From NCBI RefSeq assembly GCF_000732635.1, contig NZ_JPMD01000008.1, positions 1 through 64,000 on the forward strand: a DNA stretch of 64,000 nucleotides, read 5' to 3'. The translations under genes and the position numbers were made by a program. Origin of the DNA: Clostridium sulfidigenes. Lineage in GTDB: Bacteria; Bacillota; Clostridia; Clostridiales; Clostridiaceae. The notes below the pieces were generated by a model, which worked only from the letters and a program-made list of their open reading frames with translations, did not search any database and was not told where the DNA came from. Below are positions 8,770 through 17,030 of the stretch, in pieces; positions within the stretch are counted from its first letter, which is position 1, and every line of letters starts with the position of its first letter.

Positions 8770-9756
8770 ATGTTTGAATTTAATTATGTTGAAGGAGCAA
8801 CAATGTTTTCTGCATGGGGAATGTGGTTTGTAGTATTTGCAGGTTTGTTTTTATTCAATGAATTTTCTAGAAGACAGAAGTGGGCAGGATTTTTTAGTTT
8901 TGTTATTTTGCCAATTATTTTAACAGTTGTTTGGATGACTGTTTTAAAGGATGTTACCTATACTGACTGGTTCCATCTAGCTAAAGTTTATTCTGCAACA
9001 GCAGGATGTATTGGATTTTGGTGTATTCGTCATATCGAGAAAAAGGATAAAATTACTGGTGAGGTTGTTTGGAGACTAGCGGATAATAAAATTGCACTAT
9101 GCTTTCCACCGTTGATTCTAGCTATTAACATTATAGAAGCAGTGGCAAGAGATATTGAAGTTGGATCCACTTATTGGATGATGAATTCAGGAGCTATTGA
9201 AGGAGAAGTAGTAGGTGTAATGGGTGGTCCATGGAATTATATGAATGCAGTGGCTGGTATACTAAATATCATTGCTATAACTGGTTGGTTTGGAATAGTA
9301 ATTAGAAAACAAACTAAAAAGGACAAAAGTAAGGATATGCTATGGCCTGATATGCTTTGGTTCTGGATTATTGCATATGATTTATGGAATTTTGTATACA
9401 CTTATAATTGCATACCTACTCATTCTTGGTACGCAGGCTTAGCATTACTTATTGCGCCAACTCTTTGTGCATTTACTGTTGGAAAGGGTGCTTGGCTACA
9501 GCATAGAGCTCAGACCTTAGCTATATGGTGCATGTTTGCTCAAACTTTTCCAAATTTCCAGGATACAGGAATGTTTGTAGTTAAATCAACTTACAATACT
9601 ACTATTTATACAATTTTAGGAGCAATAGCTCTTGCAAGTAATATAGCTGTATTTGTTTATATGATATATAAAATAAGGAAAACTAAGAGAAATCCATACA
9701 AGGGAGAACTTTATACTGACCTTGATGAGTTTAAAGAAATTAAAATGATGATGTAA
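8770..9756 (+). CDS. Polytopic membrane protein, DUF5692-like (copy 1)
   Basis: I recognise this as resembling a clostridial membrane family that I recall as DUF5692; that name is from memory. From the ATG at 8770 it has 328 residues and about eight hydrophobic helices, with unusually many Trp, Tyr and Cys residues. Motifs shared with the second copy at 30.2 kb are CFPPLILAINIIEA, PWNYMNAVAGILNIIAI-like, WPDMLWFWIIAYDLWNF, YTYNCIP.HSWY and KGAWLQHRAQTLA. A GTG nine bases upstream is not used, since the AGAGG ribosome site abuts it and is spaced properly only for the ATG. It lies 66 bp after the FeS flavoprotein, so probably the same transcript. The conserved Asp, His and Cys residues within helices hint at metal or electron handling; no function is known to me. 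Confidence 0.72.
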   Translation: MFEFNYVEGATMFSAWGMWFVVFAGLFLFNEFSRRQKWAGFFSFVILPIILTVVWMTVLKDVTYTDWFHLAKVYSATAGCIGFWCIRHIEKKDKITGEVVWRLADNKIALCFPPLILAINIIEAVARDIEVGSTYWMMNSGAIEGEVVGVMGGPWNYMNAVAGILNIIAITGWFGIVIRKQTKKDKSKDMLWPDMLWFWIIAYDLWNFVYTYNCIPTHSWYAGLALLIAPTLCAFTVGKGAWLQHRAQTLAIWCMFAQTFPNFQDTGMFVVKSTYNTTIYTILGAIALASNIAVFVYMIYKIRKTKRNPYKGELYTDLDEFKEIKMMM

Positions 9757-9784
9757 AGCGATATATTATGATTATAGAAGGCAA

Positions 9785-9810
9785 AAAAATAGGCCTATAG
9801 GCCTATTTTT
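9785..9810. terminator. Terminator after the DUF5692-like gene
   Basis: Perfect 11-bp stem AAAAATAGGCC / GGCCTATTTTT with a TATA loop, symmetrical and so able to work in both directions. Confidence 0.82.
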
Positions 9811-9895
9811 GCTATCTAGAACTATTAAGATAACACAATATACAATAATTAAGTTCTAATACGTATCTATTAATTGAAAATAATAGATTATACAC

Positions 9896-10108
9896 TTAAT
9901 GGTTATTGCTGTTTACAAATTTAGATACTACAAAAATTATTATTGCTGATATAATAGCTATGCCAGCAAATAAAAATCCTATTGGTATAAGAAAGAATGG
10001 TTCAGATAGAGTTCCATCTGGCAAGACTTCGGAACCAACTACATTAAATATCGTAAAACACGCTATACTAGCTACTACTAAAAGAATACTAAATAAATAT
10101 TTTTTCAT
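9896..10108 (-). CDS. Small two-helix membrane protein, DUF3955-like
   Basis: Seventy residues: MKKYLFSILLVVASIACF, a first transmembrane helix, then a short outside loop with GSEVLPDGTLSEPFFLIPIG and a second helix, ending in a short polar tail. The DG.L.EPFFLIPIG signature is what I recall from DUF3955. AGGAGG on the minus strand is well spaced from the ATG. It interrupts the plus-strand nickel cluster, being transcribed against it between the DUF5692-like gene and cbiM. Function unknown. Confidence 0.72.
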   Translation of the reverse strand: MKKYLFSILLVVASIACFTIFNVVGSEVLPDGTLSEPFFLIPIGFLFAGIAIISAIIIFVVSKFVNSNNH

Positions 10109-10222
10109 TTTTAATTTTCCTCCTATAAATTTTTGTACTTCAGATTAATTTTTGTTTGCAATTAAGTACTTTATAAATTCTGTACCTTTTAATATCATTT
10201 TATACTTGGAAAGTGGAATTGT

Positions 10223-10257
10223 CAATAAATATTTATTGATTTACGATAAATATTTAT
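10223..10257. promoter_or_regulatory. Tandem palindromic operator candidate upstream of cbiM
   Basis: Perfect palindrome CAATAAATATTTATTG (10223-10238) and a second ATAAATATTTAT (10246-10257), the same core, centred exactly 21 bp apart, i.e. two DNA turns. Such spacing suits two dimers bound on one face. It sits where the cbiM promoter must be. Confidence 0.55.
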
Positions 10258-10330
10258 TATTAATACAACCTATTGGTGTCGAAAGGGTTGCGTTTCGATT
10301 TACAACTGAGGAGATAAAATAGATGGTTTT

Positions 10331-10360
10331 AAATGCTTGACTTTGGGGAGCATTTTATTT
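10331..10360 (+). terminator. Hairpin in the cbiM leader, possible attenuator
   Basis: AAATGCT (10331-10337) pairs with AGCATTT (10349-10355), followed by TATTT, ending just before the cbiM ribosome site. A second possible pairing, CAACC with GGGTTG, or CGAAA with TTTCG, lies upstream (10267-10300), so alternative folds are conceivable. Confidence 0.4.
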
Positions 10361-10378
10361 TGTAAAGGAGTGGATATT

Positions 10379-11479
10379 ATGCATATGGCTGATGCTTTGA
10401 TTTCACCAGTGGTGGGAGGAACTATGTTGGCTGCTACTACTGGAATTACAGCTTATTCAATTAAAAAAATACAGAATGATATTGATGAAAAGAAAATTCC
10501 CTTAATGGGGGTAATGGGAGCCTTTGTTTTTGCTGCACAAATGATTAATTTTTCAATCCCTGGTACTGGTTCTAGTGGACACATTGGAGGAGGAATACTA
10601 CTTGCAATATTATTAGGACCCTATGCGGGATTCTTAACTATGGCTTCTGTTTTGTTAATTCAAGCACTGTTCTTTGGAGATGGTGGGTTACTTGCCTATG
10701 GTTGTAATGTATTTAACCTTGGATTTTATACTTGTTTTATAGCATACCCTTTAATTTATAAATGGGTTACACGTAAAGGGATTACAACTAAGAAGATCTT
10801 TGGTGCCTCAATGGCATCCACTATAGTTGGTCTTCAAATAGGAGCTTTTAGCGTTGTACTTCAGACTCTTTTGTCAGGAAAGACTGAATTGCCTTTTGGA
10901 ACCTTTTTATTGTTAATGCAACCAATACATCTAGCAATCGGAGTAGCTGAAGGGTTTGTTACATCAGCAATTGTTACTTTTGTATGGAAGGCTAGACCAG
11001 AAATTTTAGAAAAGGCAACTAAAGGAGAAGCTCTTGGTAATATATCTATGAAAAAGATACTTACTAGCCTGGTAATTGGAGTAGTTTTAGTTGGCGGAAC
11101 GCTTTCATGGTTTGCCTCTTCAAATCCTGATGGATTGGAATGGGCTATGGAAAAAACTTCAGGAACAGCAGAATTTGAAACACCAGATGGAATTCATAAT
11201 ACATTATCAGAAATACAAAGTAAGATAGCGTTTTTGCCTGATTACAGTTTTAAGGCAAAGGATGATGAAAGTGAAGAAGAAGCAGCTGTAGAAGTTGAAG
11301 AGCAATGGCCTGCAGTTAGTGCTGGAACAAGTGTTTCAGGTATTGTTGGTGGAATATTGACACTTGCACTGGCAGCATTCACAGGATTTGTTATCAGCTT
11401 AGTTAAAAAAAGAAAAGAAAAGTTTAATAATAAAAATAAGTTAGGTGGTAATGAAACCACCAGTAAAATTCTACAATAA
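10379..11479 (+). CDS. cbiM: CbiM-type Ni/Co ECF transporter substrate-binding membrane subunit fused to a PDGLE domain
   Basis: S component of a nickel or cobalt energy-coupling-factor importer. The chosen ATG gives MHMADALISP; in this family the N-terminal Met-His takes part in metal binding, and AAAGGAG is well placed for it, so a TTG 42 bp upstream is rejected. Residues 1 to about 210 are the helical CbiM core (IPGTGSSGHIGGGILLAILLGP, QALFFGDGGLLAYGCNVFN, PIHLAIGVAEG). After a helix near 225, NPDGLEWAM starts a CbiN/PDGLE-like segment with an acidic loop (DDESEEEAAVEVEE) and a last helix. It is first in cbiM-cbiQ-cbiO. The hypB gene nearby makes nickel more likely than cobalt, by inference. 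Confidence 0.92.
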   Translation: MHMADALISPVVGGTMLAATTGITAYSIKKIQNDIDEKKIPLMGVMGAFVFAAQMINFSIPGTGSSGHIGGGILLAILLGPYAGFLTMASVLLIQALFFGDGGLLAYGCNVFNLGFYTCFIAYPLIYKWVTRKGITTKKIFGASMASTIVGLQIGAFSVVLQTLLSGKTELPFGTFLLLMQPIHLAIGVAEGFVTSAIVTFVWKARPEILEKATKGEALGNISMKKILTSLVIGVVLVGGTLSWFASSNPDGLEWAMEKTSGTAEFETPDGIHNTLSEIQSKIAFLPDYSFKAKDDESEEEAAVEVEEQWPAVSAGTSVSGIVGGILTLALAAFTGFVISLVKKRKEKFNNKNKLGGNETTSKILQ

Positions 11480-11493
11480 GGATTTGATTTTAC

Positions 11494-12303
11494 ATGGCAA
11501 AAGTAATAAATTCTCTTTATAATATGAGACTTCTAGATGATTTAGCAGGGAAAGAAACCACAATACATGGGCTTCATCCCATTACAAAGTTATTAACTAC
11601 AATTGTTTATCTAACTGTAGTTGTATCATTTGGAAGATATGAAATTAGTAGTCTTTTGTCTTTTATTTTCTATCCTGTGGTTATTTTTGTGTTAGCAGAG
11701 CTGCCAGTTGTTCCAATCCTTAAAAGACTATTGCTTGTAGAGCCTTTTATTATTGGAATTGGTATATTAAACCCCTTATTTAATCATCATACAATGGCTC
11801 TAGGAGGTATTGTTATTTCAAGAGGATGGGTAATATTTTTATCTATTTTTATAAAATGTGGTTTAACGGTGACTGTTAGTATTTTATTAATTGCAACTAC
11901 AGGAATGGATAAATTGGCTGTAGCATTGCGTATGCTGAAAGTTCCTAAAATCTTTGTATTACAGTTATTATTAACATATAGATATATATCTGTGCTTATA
12001 GAAGAGGTTTCTAGAATGATGAGAGCATATTTCCTTAGGGCGCCTGGACAAAAGGGCATACATAGAAATGTTTGGGGTTCTTTTGCAGGACAGTTGATAC
12101 TTAGGACATTTGATAGGGCACAACGGGTATATCAATCTATGAATATGAGAGGCTTTACAGGTGAGTATAATACAGGAAATATTGAAAAATTAAGCTTTAG
12201 TGATTTTGCATATTTAGCAGGTTGGAGTATATTTTTCATTTTAGCAAGAATTTATAATATACCTATGCTTATAGGTTCATTAATTACGGGGGTGATTAAA
12301 TAG
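11494..12303 (+). CDS. cbiQ: ECF transporter transmembrane coupling subunit CbiQ
   Basis: T component of the metal importer, 269 residues, about five or six membrane helices. It links the CbiM subunit to the ATPase; the typical coupling-helix motifs with an Ala-Arg-Gly character appear as MMRAYFLRAPG and SMNMRGFTGEY (residues about 170-220). The N-terminal LHPITKLLTTIVYL is also family-like. It starts 14 bp after cbiM and its TAG stop directly abuts the ATG of cbiO, so the three genes are clearly co-translated. Ribosome site is AAGGAT, modest. Cytoplasmic membrane. Confidence 0.9.
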   Translation: MAKVINSLYNMRLLDDLAGKETTIHGLHPITKLLTTIVYLTVVVSFGRYEISSLLSFIFYPVVIFVLAELPVVPILKRLLLVEPFIIGIGILNPLFNHHTMALGGIVISRGWVIFLSIFIKCGLTVTVSILLIATTGMDKLAVALRMLKVPKIFVLQLLLTYRYISVLIEEVSRMMRAYFLRAPGQKGIHRNVWGSFAGQLILRTFDRAQRVYQSMNMRGFTGEYNTGNIEKLSFSDFAYLAGWSIFFILARIYNIPMLIGSLITGVIK

Positions 12304-13089
12304 ATGAGTTGTCATAAACTTGAGGTAAGGAACTTATATTTTTCCTATCCTGATGGACATGTAGCAGTAAAAGATATATCATTCACAATCCATCACGGTG
12401 AATCTGTGGGAATTATTGGTGCCAATGGTGCAGGAAAGTCCACACTATTAATGCTTTTGATGGGAGTTCTATTTCCAAGTAACGGAGAGGTGGTCATAGG
12501 AGATGTGTATGTATCAAAAAAAACATTACCCTTGATTCGTCAGAGGTTAGGAATGGTTTTTCAAGATCCTGATGATCAGTTGTTTATGACAACTGTATAT
12601 GATGATGTGGCTTTTGGACCACGAAATTATAATTTTGATGAAAAAGAAGTTGAAATCAAAGTTACAAAGGCTTTAGAGTTAGTAGGAATATCTCACTTGA
12701 AAGATAGAGCACCCTTTAAATTATCAGGTGGAGAAAAGCGAGCTGCTGCAATTGCATCGGTTCTATCAATGGAACCAGATGTATTAGTTATGGATGAGCC
12801 AACATCAGCTTTAGATCCTAAATCAAGACGAAGATTAATCAATTTATTAAAAGGCTTTCAGCACACAAAAATAATAACTAGTCATGATTTAGATATGGTA
12901 TTTGATACTTGTAAAAGAATTATTGTGATAAAAGAGGGTGAAATTGCTGCAGACGGAAACACAGTGGATATTTTAAGTAACGCGGATTTACTAAATGATT
13001 GTGGATTAGAAATACCTCTTTCACTTCAAAATTGTCCAATCTGTGGAGCTTCAAAAAAATCATTTATTGAGGAAGGTTTTTCTACATAA
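12304..13089 (+). CDS. cbiO: ECF transporter ATP-binding subunit CbiO
   Basis: ABC ATPase of 261 residues powering the CbiMQ importer. Walker A GANGAGKST (about 41-49), Q-loop GMVFQDPDDQLF with the DPDDQLF typical of ECF ATPases, signature LSGGEKR (about 139-145), Walker B VLVMDEPTSALDP, and the switch His in TSHDLDMVF. The C-terminus carries NCPICGAS, a CxxC that may bind metal but is not essential to the fold. It starts one base after the cbiQ stop codon. A single ATPase suggests a homodimer. Confidence 0.93.
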   Translation: MSCHKLEVRNLYFSYPDGHVAVKDISFTIHHGESVGIIGANGAGKSTLLMLLMGVLFPSNGEVVIGDVYVSKKTLPLIRQRLGMVFQDPDDQLFMTTVYDDVAFGPRNYNFDEKEVEIKVTKALELVGISHLKDRAPFKLSGGEKRAAAIASVLSMEPDVLVMDEPTSALDPKSRRRLINLLKGFQHTKIITSHDLDMVFDTCKRIIVIKEGEIAADGNTVDILSNADLLNDCGLEIPLSLQNCPICGASKKSFIEEGFST

Positions 13090-13139
13090 ATGCAGAATAG
13101 TAAATAGAGACAAGGATTTACTTATAGGAGGTAAATGAA

Positions 13140-13511
13140 ATGGCAGAAACGCAAGGTATATTAACATGGACACTAGTATCTGAATGTCCAATTCCAAATG
13201 ACGTTAATGATTTATTGGTTGAAGGAGAAGTAGCGATTGCTGCTTATAAAACATTCCGAGATAGTGCAATTTTTACTAATAAAAGGCTAATTGTAAGAGA
13301 TGCACAAGGACTTACAGGCAAGAAAGTAGAGGTCTATTCTTTACCATATTCTTCTATTAACATGTGGTCTACTGAAAATGCTGGGAAGCTTTTTGATCTT
13401 AGTGCAGAAGTTGAATTATGGACTAGAGCAGGTCAAATCAAAGTAAATCTACAAAAGGGAGTAGATATCCGTAAATTGGATAAATTAATAGCTAATGCAC
13501 TTCTTAAATAA
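13140..13511 (+). CDS. Bacterial PH-domain protein
   Basis: 123-residue cytoplasmic protein resembling the bPH_1 family (PF08000, from memory): a single PH-like beta-barrel with AIFTNKRLIVRD and KVEVYSLPYSSI as the recognisable core strands and a terminal helix GVDIRKLDKLIANALLK. The family role is unclear; members often form ring oligomers. It lies 50 bp after cbiO with its own strong AGGAGG, and the first terminator follows it, so it is probably the last gene of the metal transporter transcript. Whether it has anything to do with metal is unknown. Confidence 0.8.
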   Translation: MAETQGILTWTLVSECPIPNDVNDLLVEGEVAIAAYKTFRDSAIFTNKRLIVRDAQGLTGKKVEVYSLPYSSINMWSTENAGKLFDLSAEVELWTRAGQIKVNLQKGVDIRKLDKLIANALLK

Positions 13512-13532
13512 AAGAAAAATAAGTTGATTGGA

Positions 13533-13562
13533 GAACTCTCATTATGAGGGTTCTTTTTTTTA
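13533..13562 (+). terminator. Terminator ending the cbiMQO-PH operon
   Basis: GAACTCTC (13533-13540) / GAGGGTTC (13546-13553), one G-U pair, ATTAT loop, followed by a long T run. Confidence 0.87.
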
Positions 13563-13683
13563 TTTTTTTTAATAGAGTAGCATTTTAATGAAAAAATAGT
13601 GATTTAATCATTTAAATATGTAGAATTATTATGTATAATGTAGCTAAATGGAATAGTATTTTATATAAAAACAAAGGAGGAAG

Positions 13684-15213
13684 GTGATTATTATTAGGAG
13701 TAAAATAATTTATATTTTCATTGTAATTATGGCTGTAATGATGCTTTGTTTAACTACTTATAGCGAAAACATAATAATGGCTAAGTCTAAAGATGATGAA
13801 TTAATTAGTAATAAAATTAAAGCGCCTTTTTATCCATGGGATAATGAATTACCCAATATAGAAACACCAGAGGGATTTCAATGGAGGGAATTTCAAGGTA
13901 CTACCCTTAATTTTGTGGTAGAAAATAATATAAATGCTAATATTCTTTCTAGGGAGTGTAGAAATTTTACTGAGAAAACTGGTATTAGAGTAAACATTAG
14001 ACCGATGGATTATAGTACAATGATAAATAAGATAAATAACGATTTTATATCTGAAAGAGGAAAGTTTCAACTTGTTTATGTAGATCCATATCAAACTCTT
14101 AACAGGTTTCATAACAATCTAGAGGATTTAAATTTATATAATAATGATCCTAGAATGCCTCATATACCAGGTGGTATGGAGGATTTCTTTGATGATCAGG
14201 TAAATATTTTATCCTACTTTGGAGATAAAACTAAGTTATATGCTATACCTTTTGATACTACAACTATGATTTTCTTCTATAGAAAGGATATTTTTGAAAA
14301 GTATAGAGAACAGTTTATGGCTGAAAATGGATTTGATTGGACTCCAGGACAGAAAGATTTTACTTGGGAAAGGTATTGTATTGTTTCAAAATGGATTGAT
14401 GAAAATGTTCCAGATGAAGAAGTTAAATATGGAAGTGCACAAATGGCTCAATTACATAATTCAGTATATTGCGATTTTTCTAATGTCCTTGAATCCTATG
14501 GAGGGGATTATTTTGATGATCCCTATGTTAATACATTAGGAGTAGAAAAACCAAAAATGGTTTCAGTTAAAAATAATAACCTTGAAGATGGATTAAGTAT
14601 GTACAAGCAGATGGTAGAAGTGGGTGCACCAGATAGTATTAATTGGAATTGGACGGATACTGCGGAAGCTTTTAAAAATGGTGAAATTGCAATGATGGCA
14701 AACTGGGATGAAAATGGAGCTGTAGTAGAAAATCCTAATTTATCTAAAGTGGCAGGTAAGGTTGGTTATAGCATCTTGCCCTATGGAAATGTGAGAAGTG
14801 CCAATATATATGGAGGAGCAGGAATAGGAATTAATAGTAATGCTTCAGAAATTGAAAAGAAGGCTGCCTGGTTATTTATAGTTTGGGCAACTGCACCTCA
14901 GACTCAAAGCATGGTTTTATGGGAACCAGAAGGTGGAAGCATGCCACCGAGAAAATCTGTATATAATAGCAAGGATGTACAAGACATTATAGAAAATGTA
15001 AAAAGTAATACAACTGAAATAAGTAATTTAAACCACTTACCTGCACTATTAGAAGTCTGGAAAGAGGATAATGTATATTTTAGATCTAAGATTAGTAATT
15101 TCTATTTTGTAGAGCAAATAATTATTAATAATGTAAGAGATATGGTTAAGAATGATTTAGATCCTAAGGTAGTAGCAGATAAAATTTTAAAAGAGTTGAG
15201 TTTACTACAATGA
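13684..15213 (+). CDS. Extracellular solute-binding protein (family 1 type) of a sensing system
   Basis: 509-residue exported binding protein of the MalE/family 1 kind. One hydrophobic N-terminal helix (IIYIFIVIMAVMMLCL) serves as signal or anchor; no clean lipobox is seen. Later features fit the fold: LIYAIP-like KTKLYAIPFDTTTMIFFYRKD, a DFTWERY segment, GEIAMMANWDENGA and AGIGINSNASEIEKKAAWLF. Its stop overlaps the start of a YesM-type kinase gene (ATGA), so it is co-translated with the sensor rather than a permease, and probably presents a sugar to the kinase. The GTG start is only 3 bp from AAGGAGG, so the exact start is uncertain. Ligand unknown, probably a sugar or polyol. Confidence 0.82.
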   Translation: MIIIRSKIIYIFIVIMAVMMLCLTTYSENIIMAKSKDDELISNKIKAPFYPWDNELPNIETPEGFQWREFQGTTLNFVVENNINANILSRECRNFTEKTGIRVNIRPMDYSTMINKINNDFISERGKFQLVYVDPYQTLNRFHNNLEDLNLYNNDPRMPHIPGGMEDFFDDQVNILSYFGDKTKLYAIPFDTTTMIFFYRKDIFEKYREQFMAENGFDWTPGQKDFTWERYCIVSKWIDENVPDEEVKYGSAQMAQLHNSVYCDFSNVLESYGGDYFDDPYVNTLGVEKPKMVSVKNNNLEDGLSMYKQMVEVGAPDSINWNWTDTAEAFKNGEIAMMANWDENGAVVENPNLSKVAGKVGYSILPYGNVRSANIYGGAGIGINSNASEIEKKAAWLFIVWATAPQTQSMVLWEPEGGSMPPRKSVYNSKDVQDIIENVKSNTTEISNLNHLPALLEVWKEDNVYFRSKISNFYFVEQIIINNVRDMVKNDLDPKVVADKILKELSLLQ

Positions 15214-17030
15214 AGAGCGGGGATAAAATGAGAACTTCATGGATTAGAAAGAGCTTTAGAAATAAATTGCTAGTTATTTTTATTCTATTAATATTTATAC
15301 CTATTGGATTTATATATATTATTTATAACAATGTAATGAAATCAATTATTACTACAAAGTATAGTGAATCTGCAAAACAATCTGTATATGAGGCAGGAAG
15401 CAATATTGATTTTATAATTGATAGCATTGCTGACCTGTCAGACATGGTTGTTACCAATAGAGATTTTATTGAAAGCTTGAAAAGCTCATCAACTGAAAGT
15501 CATGAGGAATTAAATAATATACTGAGAAATTTTTGTACTACAAATGAAGAGGTGGAAAGTATATACCTTACAACTAAACATAACATTTATAATGTAGGGG
15601 CTAGCAAAACCTATGTTAAACAGGGAATTGATATTAATGATATCGATAAGACTCATGGTGAGTTAGTTTGGTTTGATACAATTCCTGTTAAAGTTAAGAT
15701 ATTGTCGGGAGAAATTCCTAAGAACTATTTTTCTTTAGGAAGAAAGATAATAGACTTAAATAGCTTAAAGGATATGGGAACAATATTTATTGATGTAGAT
15801 GAAACCATATTAGAGGATTCTTATAAAAGTCTAATTACAGAGGAGAATAGTGAATTATTTATTTGTAATGAAAAGGGTCAAATAATTAGCCATCCTAATA
15901 AAGAAATTATAGGAAAGAATATAGAAGAAAAAAATTATGCAAAAGAAGTTCTATCAGCTAAAATAGATATGGGTTCAATAGAGTTTACTGATGATAATGT
16001 TGAAAAGGTATGTATATACTCTAATATTACATCAACAGATTGGAAGATTGTAAAGATAGTAACTAAAGAGTATCTATACAAAGAAATTACAAATATGCAA
16101 CGATATATGTTAATAGGTGTAATAATTTATATAGTTATAACTATAATAATTTGTTTATTCTTTTCGTCTCAAATTTCAAAACCCATGGTGAGTATGAGAA
16201 ATATGATGAAGAAGGCTGAAGATGGAGATTTACATGTGCGCATAAATATAGATAGAATTGACGAGTTAGGGGAACTTGGAAACAGCTTTAATAATATGAT
16301 AGGGAAGATGAATGAAGTTGTTGATAAGCTAGTAGAAGAAGAAAGAATAAAAAAAGAGTTAGAACTTGAGACATTGCATGCTCAGATTAATCCACACTTC
16401 CTGTATAATACACTAAATACTATAAAGTGGATGGCAAAGATACAAGGAGATAAATCTGTAAGTAATGCAGTAACTTCACTGATAAAACTTCTAAGGGTGA
16501 GTATAAACTTAGGAAAGGAAATGATTACTCTAGAAGATGAGGTAGATTACGTTAAGAATTATATTAAAATACAAAATCTAAGATTCAATGAAAAAGTTAA
16601 CATTATTTATAATATTCATGAAGACTGCCTTAATTGCTCAATACCGAAATTGATTTTACAGCCTATTGTGGAGAATTCTTTGATATATGGAATTAGGGAA
16701 GATGAAGAAGAGGAACCATTGGAAATATCTATAAAGGCATGTATAGAAGGTGAAAACTTAATTATTCTTGTAGAAGATAATGGACCTGGTATCAGTGAAG
16801 AGGATTTAGAAAAAATCTTTACTAAAGAAAAGGATGTAAATAAATTTAGTAAAGTTGGATTAAACAATGTTAATGAAAGAATAAAGCTTTATTGTGGTGA
16901 AGAATATGGAATTAAGATAGGAAATAGAAGTGAAATAGGTACCTATGTTAAGGTGACGATTCCTAGGGGTATAATGAGGAAACCTACTGGTGACTTTTTA
17001 GTAGATAAAGAGGGTGATGAAAGTTTATAA
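15210..17030 (+). CDS. YesM-type sensor histidine kinase
   Basis: Membrane sensor kinase of 606 residues. Order: transmembrane helix about 20-41 (LLVIFILLIFIPIGFIYIIY), an extracytoplasmic dCache-like sensor to about 295, second helix (IGVIIYIVITIIICLFF), a HAMP linker with AEDGDLHVRI, the His_kinase domain with the phospho-acceptor in LHAQINPHFLYNTLN (His about 395), and the ATPase domain with VENSLIYGI and VEDNGPGIS. The ATG overlaps the stop of the binding-protein gene; an in-frame ATG at 15228 with GCGGGGAT before it is an equally good start. The gene also overlaps the next (yesN-like) gene by 17 bp. Likely senses a ligand through the coupled binding protein. Confidence 0.9.
   Translation: MKSGDKMRTSWIRKSFRNKLLVIFILLIFIPIGFIYIIYNNVMKSIITTKYSESAKQSVYEAGSNIDFIIDSIADLSDMVVTNRDFIESLKSSSTESHEELNNILRNFCTTNEEVESIYLTTKHNIYNVGASKTYVKQGIDINDIDKTHGELVWFDTIPVKVKILSGEIPKNYFSLGRKIIDLNSLKDMGTIFIDVDETILEDSYKSLITEENSELFICNEKGQIISHPNKEIIGKNIEEKNYAKEVLSAKIDMGSIEFTDDNVEKVCIYSNITSTDWKIVKIVTKEYLYKEITNMQRYMLIGVIIYIVITIIICLFFSSQISKPMVSMRNMMKKAEDGDLHVRINIDRIDELGELGNSFNNMIGKMNEVVDKLVEEERIKKELELETLHAQINPHFLYNTLNTIKWMAKIQGDKSVSNAVTSLIKLLRVSINLGKEMITLEDEVDYVKNYIKIQNLRFNEKVNIIYNIHEDCLNCSIPKLILQPIVENSLIYGIREDEEEEPLEISIKACIEGENLIILVEDNGPGISEEDLEKIFTKEKDVNKFSKVGLNNVNERIKLYCGEEYGIKIGNRSEIGTYVKVTIPRGIMRKPTGDFLVDKEGDESL

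Noticed and set aside
9906-10148. Plus-strand frame opposite the DUF3955-like gene
   Set aside because: It lies antisense to a better supported gene and has no ribosome site.
10265-10360. NiCo or cobalamin riboswitch upstream of cbiM
   Set aside because: Neither the B12-box-like segment nor repeated GGGACA-type elements are present. A hairpin before the start is real, so I kept only a generic attenuator.
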